Of a stretch of DNA of 64,000 nt, positions 26,368-34,822 are shown one piece after another; the stretch's first letter is position 1; each line of letters begins with the position of its first letter. Under the pieces are notes generated by a model. The model saw only the letters and a list, made by a program, of their open reading frames with translations. It was not told where the DNA came from and made no database searches. The position numbers were made by a program, and so were the translations under genes. Source of the stretch: Paenarthrobacter nitroguajacolicus (GTDB lineage: Bacteria > Actinomycetota > Actinomycetes > Actinomycetales > Micrococcaceae); contig NZ_JAQPPK010000008.1 of NCBI RefSeq assembly GCF_029952445.1, forward strand, positions 1 to 64,000. Direction: 5' to 3'.

Positions 26368-26381
26368 ATAGATCGTTCTAT
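26368..26381. promoter_or_regulatory. LacI-type operator 3 before the lacI-family gene
   Basis: ATAGATCGTTCTAT keeps the 12-base core TAGATCGTTCTA of operators 1 and 2 and lies 27 bases upstream of the LacI-family start codon, suggesting autoregulation. Confidence 0.75.
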
Positions 26382-26408
26382 AGACTGGCTGCCGAGCAGA
26401 GGAGAGCC

Positions 26409-27395
26409 ATGACGGGCAAACGGCCTACCCTGATGGACGTCGCGGAAGCGGCAGGCGTATCCCGTGCCCTCGTTTCCATCGTCATGCGTGATGCGCCAGG
26501 GGCGTCGGATGCTACCCGGCTCAAAGTGCAGGAAGCCGCACGGACCCTCGGCTACAGGCCGGACAGCCGCGCCCGTCTCCTCCGAAGCAGCCGGACGAGG
26601 CTCCTCGGGGTCAGCTTCTCCACAGACCAGGCCTTCCACGCCGAAATCGTCAACGCCGCGTACGCCGGAGCAACGCAGCGCGGCTACGACATCGCGCTCA
26701 GCGCTGTGGTCGACGGGCGATCCGAAGAGCGGGCAGTTGAGTCGCTGATGGATCTCGGTTGCGAGGCACTCATCATGATCTCCCCGGCACTTGGCGAGCG
26801 CGAGTTGTCCGGATACGCCGCACGATTGCCTGTGGTCAGCCTCCTCAGGGATGACGTTGGCGATTCCGTGGACTCAGTAAGCAGCGACGACCAAGCGGGC
26901 ATCCGTATTGCGATCGAGCACCTGGCGTCGCTGGGCCACTGCCGCATAGCCCACGTCGACGGCGGCCACGCTGTCTCCAGCCGGCAGCGCAGGGAAGCGT
27001 TCCAGCAAGAAGCAGCGCGTGTCGGACTCGACGCCCGCGTGGTCTCCGGCGGCCCGACGGAGGAAGACGGTTTGCGCGCCGGCCGCGAGCTCCAGACGGA
27101 CCTGCCCACCGCCGTCGTGGCTTTCAACGACCGCTGCGCGCTGGGCGTCTGGGAGAGTTTCAGGGCGGCCGGACTTCGCGTGCCGGAAGACGTGTCCGTC
27201 CTTGGGTACGACGACAGCCAATTTGCTCGTCTCAGCTACGTCCAGTTGTCCTCCATAAGCCAGGACGCACCGCTTCTTGCCCACGCGGCCGTGGACCGCG
27301 CCGTCGACCGTTTGGAAAGCACGACGCCGGCCACCCACCTTGTGCGGACACCACACCTGGTGGCGCGTCGCACCACAGGGCCCTCGCCCGCGTAG
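26409..27395 (+). CDS. LacI family transcriptional regulator
   Basis: 328 aa. The LacI helix-turn-helix is TLMDVAEAAGVSRALVSIVM, then hinge RARLLRSSRT and a sugar-binding domain ending GYDDSQFARLSYVQLSSI. The start ATG 26409 has GGAGAG just upstream. Its own promoter and the divergent dehydrogenase operon share three near-identical operators, so it is very probably their local repressor. The inducer is unknown. Confidence 0.9.
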   Translation: MTGKRPTLMDVAEAAGVSRALVSIVMRDAPGASDATRLKVQEAARTLGYRPDSRARLLRSSRTRLLGVSFSTDQAFHAEIVNAAYAGATQRGYDIALSAVVDGRSEERAVESLMDLGCEALIMISPALGERELSGYAARLPVVSLLRDDVGDSVDSVSSDDQAGIRIAIEHLASLGHCRIAHVDGGHAVSSRQRREAFQQEAARVGLDARVVSGGPTEEDGLRAGRELQTDLPTAVVAFNDRCALGVWESFRAAGLRVPEDVSVLGYDDSQFARLSYVQLSSISQDAPLLAHAAVDRAVDRLESTTPATHLVRTPHLVARRTTGPSPA

Positions 27396-27413
27396 GCGAG
27401 CGGCAGCCTCAAG

Positions 27414-28718
27414 CTAAACGGAATCGGGCTGGGTATCTGCAGTTTCTGAGGCAGAAGGGGTCAGCGGATTCTCGATCTCGTCCGTCATCATGCGCGCTGC
27501 AAAAACAGCCACGAATGCCATGAACGGGCACACCAGGCCGGCTACCAGGAAGATCAGCCAGATCGGAACCACCTCGGCCACAGGTCCGGCCAGCGCCATG
27601 GACACGGGCATCAGGGCGAGGGAGACGAAGAAGTCCAGGCTCGAAATCCGGCCCAACAGATGCCGCGGTACCCGCCGCTGTAGGAGTGTTCCCCAGATGA
27701 CTGTTCCCATGCCTTCGGTTACTCCGAAAATGAGCATGGCACCTCCCAGCAGCCACGCACTGTCCATGAAACCAATGGCGGCGACGGGCAGGCTTCCGAG
27801 ACCCCACACCACAACCATTACTGTCAGGTAGCGGCGGGGGAGGGGGAAGGAGGCCGTTGCCAGCGCGGCGACAGCACTCCCAACGCCCATGACGGCCAGC
27901 AGGAACCCGAACATCCTCGAGTCGCCGCCCAGTTGGTCCCGGACAACGAACGGCAGCAGGACCTCAATGGGCCCGATCAGGAACAGCACTGACAGGCACG
28001 CCCATATCAATGTCCACAGCAGCCAGGGGGTACGGACGGTGTAGGTGAACCCTTCGCGGAGGTCCCGGAGGAAGGACCTTCCTCCCGATGATTCCGGGGA
28101 TACCCCGTCTGTACCAGGACCACCAGCAGCGTGCCGGTTCAGGAAGTTCAGGATCCCGAACGCCAGAAAGTGGCAGGCGGCGACCCCGGCAACCGCGTGC
28201 GCGGGCGAGAAGGCCGCCACCAGGATGCCTGCAACCGCGGGTCCGGCAGCTTGCTGCAGGATGGGCCGGACGGTGCCTTCCATGCCGTTGGCCGCGAGGA
28301 GGTCCCCGGCGGGCAGGATGCGCGGCAGGATCGCGGAGTAGGCCGGGAAGAAGAAGGCTTGCCCCACGCCCAGGACGAAGGCGCCGATGGCCAAATGCCA
28401 GAGTTGAAGGGCGTTGAGCATGGCCAGCAACGTAACCGTGGCGATCACTGCCAGATTGGCGCCCTCGACGGCGATGATGAGGAGGCGCTGGGGGAACCGG
28501 TCGGCCGCGATGCCACCTGCCAGCACGAATCCCACCAGCCCCACACTGGCTGCGGTGGCCACCAACGACAACTCCAAGGGGCCACCGCCCAGGTGGATGA
28601 CCTCGTAGACCATCGCTACTGCCCACATGCCGGATCCAAAAATGGAAATCGACAGCGCGGAAATCAACACACGGAATTCCCGGTGTGCAAAGGGGCGCAG
28701 CGCTCTCAAGGCGGCCAT
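27414..28718 (-). CDS. MFS transporter, multidrug/siderophore exporter type (MFS_3-like)
   Basis: 434 aa with about twelve membrane helices. GGGIAADRFPQRLLI between helices 2 and 3 is the MFS loop motif, and GVGQAFFFPAYSAILPRILP is typical of EntS/drug-efflux relatives. The C-terminal tail is acidic and Ser/Thr rich. It is convergent with the LacI gene with only 18 bases between and no visible terminator. No ligand can be assigned. Confidence 0.86.
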   Translation of the reverse strand: MAALRALRPFAHREFRVLISALSISIFGSGMWAVAMVYEVIHLGGGPLELSLVATAASVGLVGFVLAGGIAADRFPQRLLIIAVEGANLAVIATVTLLAMLNALQLWHLAIGAFVLGVGQAFFFPAYSAILPRILPAGDLLAANGMEGTVRPILQQAAGPAVAGILVAAFSPAHAVAGVAACHFLAFGILNFLNRHAAGGPGTDGVSPESSGGRSFLRDLREGFTYTVRTPWLLWTLIWACLSVLFLIGPIEVLLPFVVRDQLGGDSRMFGFLLAVMGVGSAVAALATASFPLPRRYLTVMVVVWGLGSLPVAAIGFMDSAWLLGGAMLIFGVTEGMGTVIWGTLLQRRVPRHLLGRISSLDFFVSLALMPVSMALAGPVAEVVPIWLIFLVAGLVCPFMAFVAVFAARMMTDEIENPLTPSASETADTQPDSV

Positions 28719-28790
28719 CTCACCAGCCTATTCCTGTGCCGGGACGCTGCGTAAGGTCCCGTTCCGCGGAATGCGCGGGAGGACCTCAGG

Positions 28791-28955
28791 TCAAGAAGCG
28801 CCCGACGGCGGTGCGTCGTCGTCGAAGTCCGGACCTTCGGCAGGGTCCTGGCTGTGCAGGCCGGTGTCGTGCGGAACCCAACCCTCAGTCTCACCCTCAG
28901 CCGGTGCGTCGGTGTGGTGCCGGATGATGTGTTCGTTCTTGTCCGGGGCGTTCAT
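28791..28955 (-). CDS. Small acidic protein, 54 aa
   Basis: A 54-residue reading frame beginning MNAPDKNEHIIRHH and ending DFDDDAPPSGAS, rich in Asp, Glu and His, with no hydrophobic segment. AGGGAG lies about 10 bases upstream of ATG 28955, and the codons end mostly in C or G as in neighbouring genes, which supports real coding. No family is recognised. It lies 72 bases upstream of the MFS gene on the same strand and may share its transcript. Confidence 0.6.
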   Translation of the reverse strand: MNAPDKNEHIIRHHTDAPAEGETEGWVPHDTGLHSQDPAEGPDFDDDAPPSGAS

Positions 28956-29154
28956 GACGGATACTCCCTGTCCTTTGCTGGACTGCTTCCGTAAGTGCCC
29001 TTAGTCTACGCCGGGGGAGGCTGATTGTGGGGTCCGCCCTGGGCGGAATAGTGTCCACATAAGAGCCATGGCGGGCCTCGCGAAGCGGGGGGCGTGGCAT
29101 AGGCTGAAACCATCAGCTTCCTGAATATCCATTGGCTGCCAAGGAGAGGTGAAC

Positions 29155-29973
29155 ATGCCCAAGCGCCCCAACCCGGCGGTGAAAATCGCCCAAGAGACAG
29201 CACACAACGCAGTCTTCGATGCCGAAGGCAACACCAAGCCAGGGGTACACAACGTGCTCCTGAAGGCCGTGGAAGTCCAGCGCCCGCTGGTTCTGGCAAA
29301 CCTTCGCAGGCTCCAACGCAGGTACCCCAATGATTCTCCGGCGCAGCTTGCCGCGAAACTGGAGCGCCACTACCTGTTCGCCATCTCCGGCGGGGGTGCA
29401 GCGGTAGGTGCCACCGCCGTCGTGCCTGGAATCGGAACGGCGGCGTCGCTGGGACTGTCCGCCCTGGCAACCGTGGGGTTCCTGGAGACCACGGCGCTGT
29501 ACGCGTCCTCGCTGGCCGAACTCCACGGCATCCGGCTTACCGATCCCGTGCGGGCCCAGACCATGGTCATGGCCATCATGTTGGGCGAAGAAGGCACGTC
29601 GATGCTCGGCGCCCTCAGCGGACAATCGCTTGGACGCGGCAAGGGAGTCACCAACGCCTGGGGAAAGACCCTGACCAAGAAGATCCCGGGGAGCGGTTTC
29701 GGCGTCATCCGCGACACCATCCAGCGCGCGTTCCTCAAGAGCCTCATAAAGCGGCAAGGCTCCGCGTTCCTTGGCCGCGCGCTGCCGTTCGGCGTTGGCG
29801 CAGTGGTGGGCGGCGCCGGCAATATGATGATGGGTCGGGCCGTAGTGTCCACGGCAAAGGAAGCATTCGGCCCCCTGCCGGACACAATCCCGGGTGAACT
29901 GCTTCCCAACGCACCCAAAAATGTTCTTGAGAAACCGACGCTGGAAGGCGACAACAGTGGATTTGAACGCTGA
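29155..29973 (+). CDS. EcsC-like membrane-associated protein
   Basis: 272 aa. Two Gly/Ala-rich hydrophobic stretches, about residues 80-120 (AISGGGAAVGATAVVPGIG) and 200-235 (LPFGVGAVVGGAGNMMMG), resemble EcsC-family proteins of unknown biochemical role. The start ATG 29155 has AAGGAG at 29141-29146; GTG 29149 is too close to it. The last 17 bases overlap the pxpA start, so translation may be coupled. Confidence 0.6.
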   Translation: MPKRPNPAVKIAQETAHNAVFDAEGNTKPGVHNVLLKAVEVQRPLVLANLRRLQRRYPNDSPAQLAAKLERHYLFAISGGGAAVGATAVVPGIGTAASLGLSALATVGFLETTALYASSLAELHGIRLTDPVRAQTMVMAIMLGEEGTSMLGALSGQSLGRGKGVTNAWGKTLTKKIPGSGFGVIRDTIQRAFLKSLIKRQGSAFLGRALPFGVGAVVGGAGNMMMGRAVVSTAKEAFGPLPDTIPGELLPNAPKNVLEKPTLEGDNSGFER

Positions 29974-30706
29974 TCTGGGGGAGTCTTTCGGCTCCTGGAC
30001 CATGGGCGATGACGCCTCGATGTTCCGCATCGTGAGCAGCGCCAACGTGGCCTGTGGATTCCATGCCGGAGACCCCCTCACCATGCTGGACAGCTGCCGC
30101 GCTGCTTTCGAACTCGACGTGCGCGTCGGCGCTCACGTGGGATACCGGGACCTCGCCGGATTTGGCCGGCGCTCCCTGGACATGACGTTCGACGAACTGT
30201 TCGGAGACGTGCTCTACCAATTGGGAGCGTTGGATGGGATGGCCCACGCGGTGGGAGCTTCGGTGGACTATGTAAAGCCGCATGGAGCCCTCTACAACAG
30301 GATTGTCCGGGACGCTGAGCAAGCCGAGGCTGTTGTCGCAGCTGTTCACGCCTATGATCCCGGACTCCCCGTACTGGGCCTGCCCGGTTCTGCCTGGATC
30401 ACCCTGGCCGAGGAAGCCGGACACCCCGTCTTCCGCGAAGCATTCGTTGACCGGGCCTACTTGCCGGACGGCACACTGGTTCCCCGCACGCAGGAAGGTG
30501 CCGTGCTGCACGACACCGCCGCAGTGGTGGCACAGGCCGTGCGAATGGCCACGCGCCAGGAAGTGGTGGCCATCGACGGTTCGGTTGTGCCTGTACAAGC
30601 CGATTCCCTGTGCATCCACGGCGATACGCCCGGAGCGGTAACAATGGCCGCGGCGGTTCGCGAAGGCCTTGAGCAGGCCGGCGTGGGCATCGAGGCATTC
30701 GCCTGA
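29957..30706 (+). CDS. pxpA: 5-oxoprolinase subunit PxpA (LamB/YcsF family)
   Basis: 249 aa. DLNADLGESFG, NVACGFHAGD and VKPHGALYN are the conserved YcsF/PxpA motifs around the active site. PxpA acts with PxpB and PxpC to hydrolyse 5-oxoproline to glutamate using ATP. I chose GTG 29957 because GGAAGG at 29943-29948 is 8 bases upstream and the protein then starts at the family N-terminus; a longer frame starts inside the previous gene. PxpB is missing from the next position. Confidence 0.9.
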   Translation: MDLNADLGESFGSWTMGDDASMFRIVSSANVACGFHAGDPLTMLDSCRAAFELDVRVGAHVGYRDLAGFGRRSLDMTFDELFGDVLYQLGALDGMAHAVGASVDYVKPHGALYNRIVRDAEQAEAVVAAVHAYDPGLPVLGLPGSAWITLAEEAGHPVFREAFVDRAYLPDGTLVPRTQEGAVLHDTAAVVAQAVRMATRQEVVAIDGSVVPVQADSLCIHGDTPGAVTMAAAVREGLEQAGVGIEAFA

Positions 30707-30745
30707 TTTTGCTCGGACTGCAGAATTCGTGAGCTGGGAGGTCGC

Positions 30746-31522
30746 ATGGGTGCAGTAGTGGTGGATCCCGGGTCCTCAAGCCTGGTGCTTGACCCGGAGC
30801 ACGTCCTGGACCGTGCGTCCATGAACCTGGCAAACGCCTTGCTGGGCAATGCCGCCACTGCGCCGGGACTTGAGGTGCTGGTGGGTGGGCTGAAGCTCCG
30901 CTTCGTGACCGGTTCTGCCGTAGCCGTAACCGGAGCCGAGGGCGTCGTGACCCTCAACGGCGCCGAACTTCCCCTCAACAAACCCGTGCGCGTGGCTCCC
31001 GGAGCCGTGCTGGCGTTTGGTCCGGCACGGTTCGGAATCCGCTACTACGTCGCCGTACAGGGCGGATTCTCCGGGCCGCTCGGAGGCCTCCACGCGGGAA
31101 CTGCTGTGGCTTTCGGCAAGGCGCAGGGCCAGGGTTTCCCGCACATCCATCAGACACCCCGCCGCGCTTTGGACCCTGAACGACCGGTGGTCGCCCGGAT
31201 TGCCCGTGGACCGCACGTGCCCAATTACGACGCCGGGTTGTGGCTTCGCTTGACCACGGAACCGTGGATTCTCTCGCCCGAGTCGGACCGCGTCGGTGCG
31301 CGGCTGGCGGGCCGGCCACTGGAGGTGGCGTCGGCTCCAGCACCCCAGGCCCAGCCGTTGGCGGCGGGCTCTGTGGTGCTGCCGGCGTCGGGCCTTCCCG
31401 TTATCGCCCTGGCCGACCGCCCGGCCACGGCAAAGTCGCCAGTGATCGCATTGGTGCGCGAGGATGACCTCGACTTGATCGGGCAGGCGAGGCCCGGGCA
31501 GATGGTGCACCTGCTGGGCTAA
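30746..31522 (+). CDS. Short, divergent PxpC-like protein (biotin-dependent carboxyltransferase family)
   Basis: 258 aa against about 300 for typical PxpC/KipA. LDRASMNLANALLGN, LEVLVGGLKLRF and the C-terminal SDRVGARL and DDLDLIGQARPGQ are recognisable. The N-terminal DLGRxGxxxxGVxxSGA segment appears deleted: the text runs from SLVLDPE straight to HVLDRAS. The VLGSRSTD-type and TGGYPV-type segments are also altered (TAKSPV). GGGAGG lies just upstream of ATG 30746, so it is translated. With PxpB absent, an intact 5-oxoprolinase complex is doubtful. Confidence 0.75.
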   Translation: MGAVVVDPGSSSLVLDPEHVLDRASMNLANALLGNAATAPGLEVLVGGLKLRFVTGSAVAVTGAEGVVTLNGAELPLNKPVRVAPGAVLAFGPARFGIRYYVAVQGGFSGPLGGLHAGTAVAFGKAQGQGFPHIHQTPRRALDPERPVVARIARGPHVPNYDAGLWLRLTTEPWILSPESDRVGARLAGRPLEVASAPAPQAQPLAAGSVVLPASGLPVIALADRPATAKSPVIALVREDDLDLIGQARPGQMVHLLG

Positions 31523-31538
31523 AGCGCAGGCTCAGTCC

Positions 31539-31976
31539 TCAGGCTTTATTCAATTCCTGGGCCAGCATGACCAGAATGCCACTGGGTCCGCGAAGATAGG
31601 TCAGCTTGTAGACGTCCTGGTAGTTGGCCACACCGCGCAAGGGCATGCATCCGTGCTTGGCGGCGATCTCCAGGGCGGCATCGATGTCATCAACCGAGAA
31701 GGCAACGCGATGCATGCCTATCTCGTTGGGGAGTGTGGGCTCGGTTTCGATCGCATCCGGGTGGAGGTATTCGAAGAGCTCCAGCTGGCCTTGGCCGTCG
31801 GGAGTTTGGAGTACCGCGATCTTGGCGTGGTTCCCGTCGAGCCCCACGGCGGTGTCGGCCCATTCACCACTGACGGTGTCCCGACCCAGAACTGTGAGGC
31901 CAAGATCCGTGAAGAAGGCGATTGTTTCTTCCAGATCCCGGACCGCAATCCCGACGTTCTCAAGTTTGATAGGCAT
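31539..31976 (-). CDS. VOC (glyoxalase/bleomycin resistance) family protein
   Basis: 145 aa, two betaalphabetabetabeta modules. The first begins NVGIAVRDLEETIAFFTDLG, and the second HRVAFSVDDIDAALEIAAKHG, the repeated pattern of glyoxalase I or methylmalonyl-CoA epimerase-type enzymes. QLELFEYLHP and LRGPSGILVMLAQ hold probable metal-site Glu and barrel strands. The substrate is unknown. Convergent with the PxpC-like gene. Confidence 0.83.
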   Translation of the reverse strand: MPIKLENVGIAVRDLEETIAFFTDLGLTVLGRDTVSGEWADTAVGLDGNHAKIAVLQTPDGQGQLELFEYLHPDAIETEPTLPNEIGMHRVAFSVDDIDAALEIAAKHGCMPLRGVANYQDVYKLTYLRGPSGILVMLAQELNKA

Positions 31977-32047
31977 GGGTTGAAGCTACCAAGGCACCCC
32001 CGAAACCTCCAGACCAACCAAGTCCCACAGCCTCGGCTAACCAGGTC

Positions 32048-33403
32048 TCAGCCGAAGAGCAGATGCGCCACAGTAAAGATTGCCAGACCGGCCAGGGCAC
32101 CCACCACGGTTCCGTTGATGCGGATGTACTGAAGGTCCTTGCCCACCTGGAGTTCGATCTTCTGCGACGTTTCCTCGGCATCCCACCGGGCCACGGTGTC
32201 GGAGATGACGCCGGCAATGTCCGAACGGTAGGTGTTCACCAGGTAGCCGGCAGCATCACCTATCCACGTGTTGACCTTGCCAGCCAGTTCCTCGTCGTTG
32301 ACCAGGCGCGTACCGAAGTCGCGTACGGCGCTCTTGAAGCGCTGGCTCAGTTCGCTGTCGGGATCGTCGACGGCGTTGAGCAGCGCGGTCTTGACCGTTC
32401 CCCACGTGCGGGAGGCGAGTTCGCGGACCTCGGGGTCACCCAGGATCTGTGCCTTGATGCTTTCAGCCCGCTGGATCATTGCCGGATCGTGCTGAAGATC
32501 CTGGGCGAGGTCGGTGAGGTAAGCGTCGATCGACTGGCGGACCTGGTGGTTCTGGTCGGCTTGGACTGCGCGGACGAACTTGGAAAGCTCCACATGTACA
32601 CGGTCTCCCACCAGCCCGTCGACGAACGTCGGCACCCACAGCGGGGAGCGGTCCGATACCAATCGGTTCACCGTTGCGTGGTTGGCGTCCACCCAATCTG
32701 CTGCCCGGTCAACCAAGAGGTCCACCAAAGTGTGGTGGTGTCCGTCAGCGAAAATCCGTTCGGCCATCCGGCCTACGGGAGGACCCCAAGGAGGGGTGAG
32801 GAGGTGCTTGCGGACCATGCCCTCGATAACTGCCTGCACATCGTCGTCGTTGAGGACCGTGAACGCGCCGCGAATCACCGCGCCGCCCTCTTTGGCTACG
32901 CGTTCGGCACCGCCGGGACCGGACAGCCACAGCCCGGCCTTCCGCGCGATATCGATGCTCGCCAACTTCTCCTGCACAACTTCCTGCGAGAGGAAGTTGC
33001 TTTCCACGAACTCGCTCAGTGATTCGCCGATCTGGTCCTTGCGCCGTGGAATGATCGCGGTGTGCGGAATCCTCAGACCCATGGGGTACTTGAACAGGGC
33101 CGTCACGGCGAACCAGTCGGCCAAGGCACCCACCATGCCGCCTTCAGCCGCGGCGCGGACATATTCCAGCCACGGATACTGCTTCTGGAGTGCAAAAGCC
33201 ACCGTGAAGATCACCGCCATGGCGATCAGCAGGGCCAGCGCCAGGCGTTTCATGCGCAGCAGCGCGGCAGCTTTCTCCCGTTCACCTGCGGAAAGATCGA
33301 CGACGGCGGACCGGCCACGCGTCGTCGTGGAACCTGGCTGCTTGGGTAGCGGGTCCGGGGTGGTGACGTCTTCAGTTGGGATTCGCTCAGAGTTCACCTG
33401 CAT
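32048..33403 (-). CDS. DUF445 family membrane protein
   Basis: 451 aa. One hydrophobic segment near residue 50-75 (LALALLIAMAVIFTVAFAL), then the conserved EGGMVGALADWFAVTALFKYPMGL block that defines DUF445, a long helical region, and a C-terminal hydrophobic segment (GALAGLAIFTVAHLLFG). The function of the family is unknown. The start ATG 33403 is chosen; in-frame sequence upstream overlaps the divergent GDPD leader and is low complexity. Confidence 0.88.
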   Translation of the reverse strand: MQVNSERIPTEDVTTPDPLPKQPGSTTTRGRSAVVDLSAGEREKAAALLRMKRLALALLIAMAVIFTVAFALQKQYPWLEYVRAAAEGGMVGALADWFAVTALFKYPMGLRIPHTAIIPRRKDQIGESLSEFVESNFLSQEVVQEKLASIDIARKAGLWLSGPGGAERVAKEGGAVIRGAFTVLNDDDVQAVIEGMVRKHLLTPPWGPPVGRMAERIFADGHHHTLVDLLVDRAADWVDANHATVNRLVSDRSPLWVPTFVDGLVGDRVHVELSKFVRAVQADQNHQVRQSIDAYLTDLAQDLQHDPAMIQRAESIKAQILGDPEVRELASRTWGTVKTALLNAVDDPDSELSQRFKSAVRDFGTRLVNDEELAGKVNTWIGDAAGYLVNTYRSDIAGVISDTVARWDAEETSQKIELQVGKDLQYIRINGTVVGALAGLAIFTVAHLLFG

Positions 33404-33453
33404 TAGCCCAGCGTAGCCCCCGTTGGGACGGCGGCGTGGGCTACGGTGTCTGC

Positions 33454-34341
33454 ATGACCAGCGACGACTGCACCCCACTCCGGCCCAAGGTCTACGCCCA
33501 TCGTGGTGCCAGCGGCGCGTACGCTGAACACACCCGTGCGGCGTACCTGAAGGCGATCGCCGATGGCGCGGACGGTGTGGAGTGCGACGTCCACCTGACC
33601 CGGGACCAACACGTGGTCCTCCTGCATGACGCCAATCTGGACCGCACCTCCACGGGCACGGGTCCTGTATCCGAGCACACCCTGGAGCAGCTCAGGTCCT
33701 TGGACTTCTCGTCATGGAAGGGCGCGCGCATTCCCGATGCCTATGGAGGAGTAGCGGACCAGTTCCTCACTTTGCCGGAGTTGCTGGACATTCTGCGTGG
33801 GGCGGGCCGTGACATCGGCCTGGCGATCGAGCTCAAGCACCCCAGCCCGTACGGCCTCAAGCTCGAAGAGCGCGTCCTTGCGGTGCTGGAGGAAGAGGGC
33901 TGGACCCCCGAAGATTCCCGGTTGGAGAATATACAGATCTCCTTCATGAGCTTCGATTCCGATTCCGTCCAGCGATTGCTGGAGTCAGTCCCCGGACAGC
34001 ACATCTGCCAGTTGGTGGATGATTTCACGGTGCAGGAAATCCGCCAGGAACTTGGCTTGGGATTCCTTACCGGTGGTGCCGTCGCCAATGTCATGAAGGC
34101 AGCCCAGGAGGACGCGGAACGTGTGCTGGACGAGGCGCAGGTTGGCATTGCCGGTCCAGGCATCGACTACGTCCGTGAACATGCCCGGAACGTCCAGCGT
34201 TGGCTGGAAGCCGGGCTGGTCTTCAGGGTGTGGACCGTGGACTCCGAGAAGGACGTTGCCCTGTGCCAAGGGCTCGGCATCCAGGAAATCACCACCAACA
34301 AGCCAGCGCAGGTACTGGCCCAGCTGATGGTGTCCAACTAG
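33454..34341 (+). CDS. Glycerophosphodiester phosphodiesterase
   Basis: 295 aa GDPD-family TIM barrel. YAHRGASGAYAEHT has the catalytic His and the metal ligand; GVECDVHLTRDQHVVLLHD gives the Glu-Asp pair and second His. It would cleave glycerophosphodiesters to glycerol-3-phosphate and an alcohol. No signal peptide is seen, so it acts in the cytoplasm. The start ATG 33454 is inferred from the family N-terminus; in-frame sequence upstream overlaps the divergent gene. Confidence 0.9.
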   Translation: MTSDDCTPLRPKVYAHRGASGAYAEHTRAAYLKAIADGADGVECDVHLTRDQHVVLLHDANLDRTSTGTGPVSEHTLEQLRSLDFSSWKGARIPDAYGGVADQFLTLPELLDILRGAGRDIGLAIELKHPSPYGLKLEERVLAVLEEEGWTPEDSRLENIQISFMSFDSDSVQRLLESVPGQHICQLVDDFTVQEIRQELGLGFLTGGAVANVMKAAQEDAERVLDEAQVGIAGPGIDYVREHARNVQRWLEAGLVFRVWTVDSEKDVALCQGLGIQEITTNKPAQVLAQLMVSN

Positions 34342-34387
34342 GCGGTCCCGGCTTTGGAGGCAACTCCGCTTGTGATTGAGTGGTCTC

Positions 34388-34822
34388 ATGTCTCTTCGCT
34401 GGTCAGCCCAAGCACGCCGCACTACCTCCGCAGTTGCCCTGAGCGCATTGCTCCTGGCCAGCGCCGCAAAGCACTTCCGGACGCCCTCGTTCTACAACCC
34501 TGTGGTGCCGGAATACTTGTGCCGGAAAGATGAGCCGGGCAGCCGCCCAAACGGTCCTTTGGCAGTGATGTCCCGTGAGGAATGGATTGCGTCCTCCGGC
34601 CTGCTGGAGGCCGCGGCCGCCGTCGGACTCTTGATCCCTGCCACGCGCAAGGCTGCCGCCGACGCGACCACCGCCATGTTCGTTGCATTCCTCGCCGGGC
34701 ATATTGATGCGCTGAGGCGGGCTTATGGCCCGGACGGCACTGAGAGAGAACGCCGCATCCACACCGTTCGCTTGCCCCTGCAGCTTCCCCTCGTCCTGTG
34801 GTCCTGGAGTCTCCGGAAATGA
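34388..34822 (+). CDS. DoxX-like small membrane protein
   Basis: 144 aa with about four hydrophobic segments. AKHFRTPSFYNPVVPEYL near the N-terminus, SGLLEAAAAVGLLIPATRKAA and the end LPLQLPLVLWSWSLRK match DoxX-like proteins of actinobacteria, whose biochemical role is uncertain. The stop overlaps the azlC start as ATGA, so it heads a three-gene operon with azlC and azlD. TTG 34376 is an alternative start. Confidence 0.7.
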   Translation: MSLRWSAQARRTTSAVALSALLLASAAKHFRTPSFYNPVVPEYLCRKDEPGSRPNGPLAVMSREEWIASSGLLEAAAAVGLLIPATRKAAADATTAMFVAFLAGHIDALRRAYGPDGTERERRIHTVRLPLQLPLVLWSWSLRK

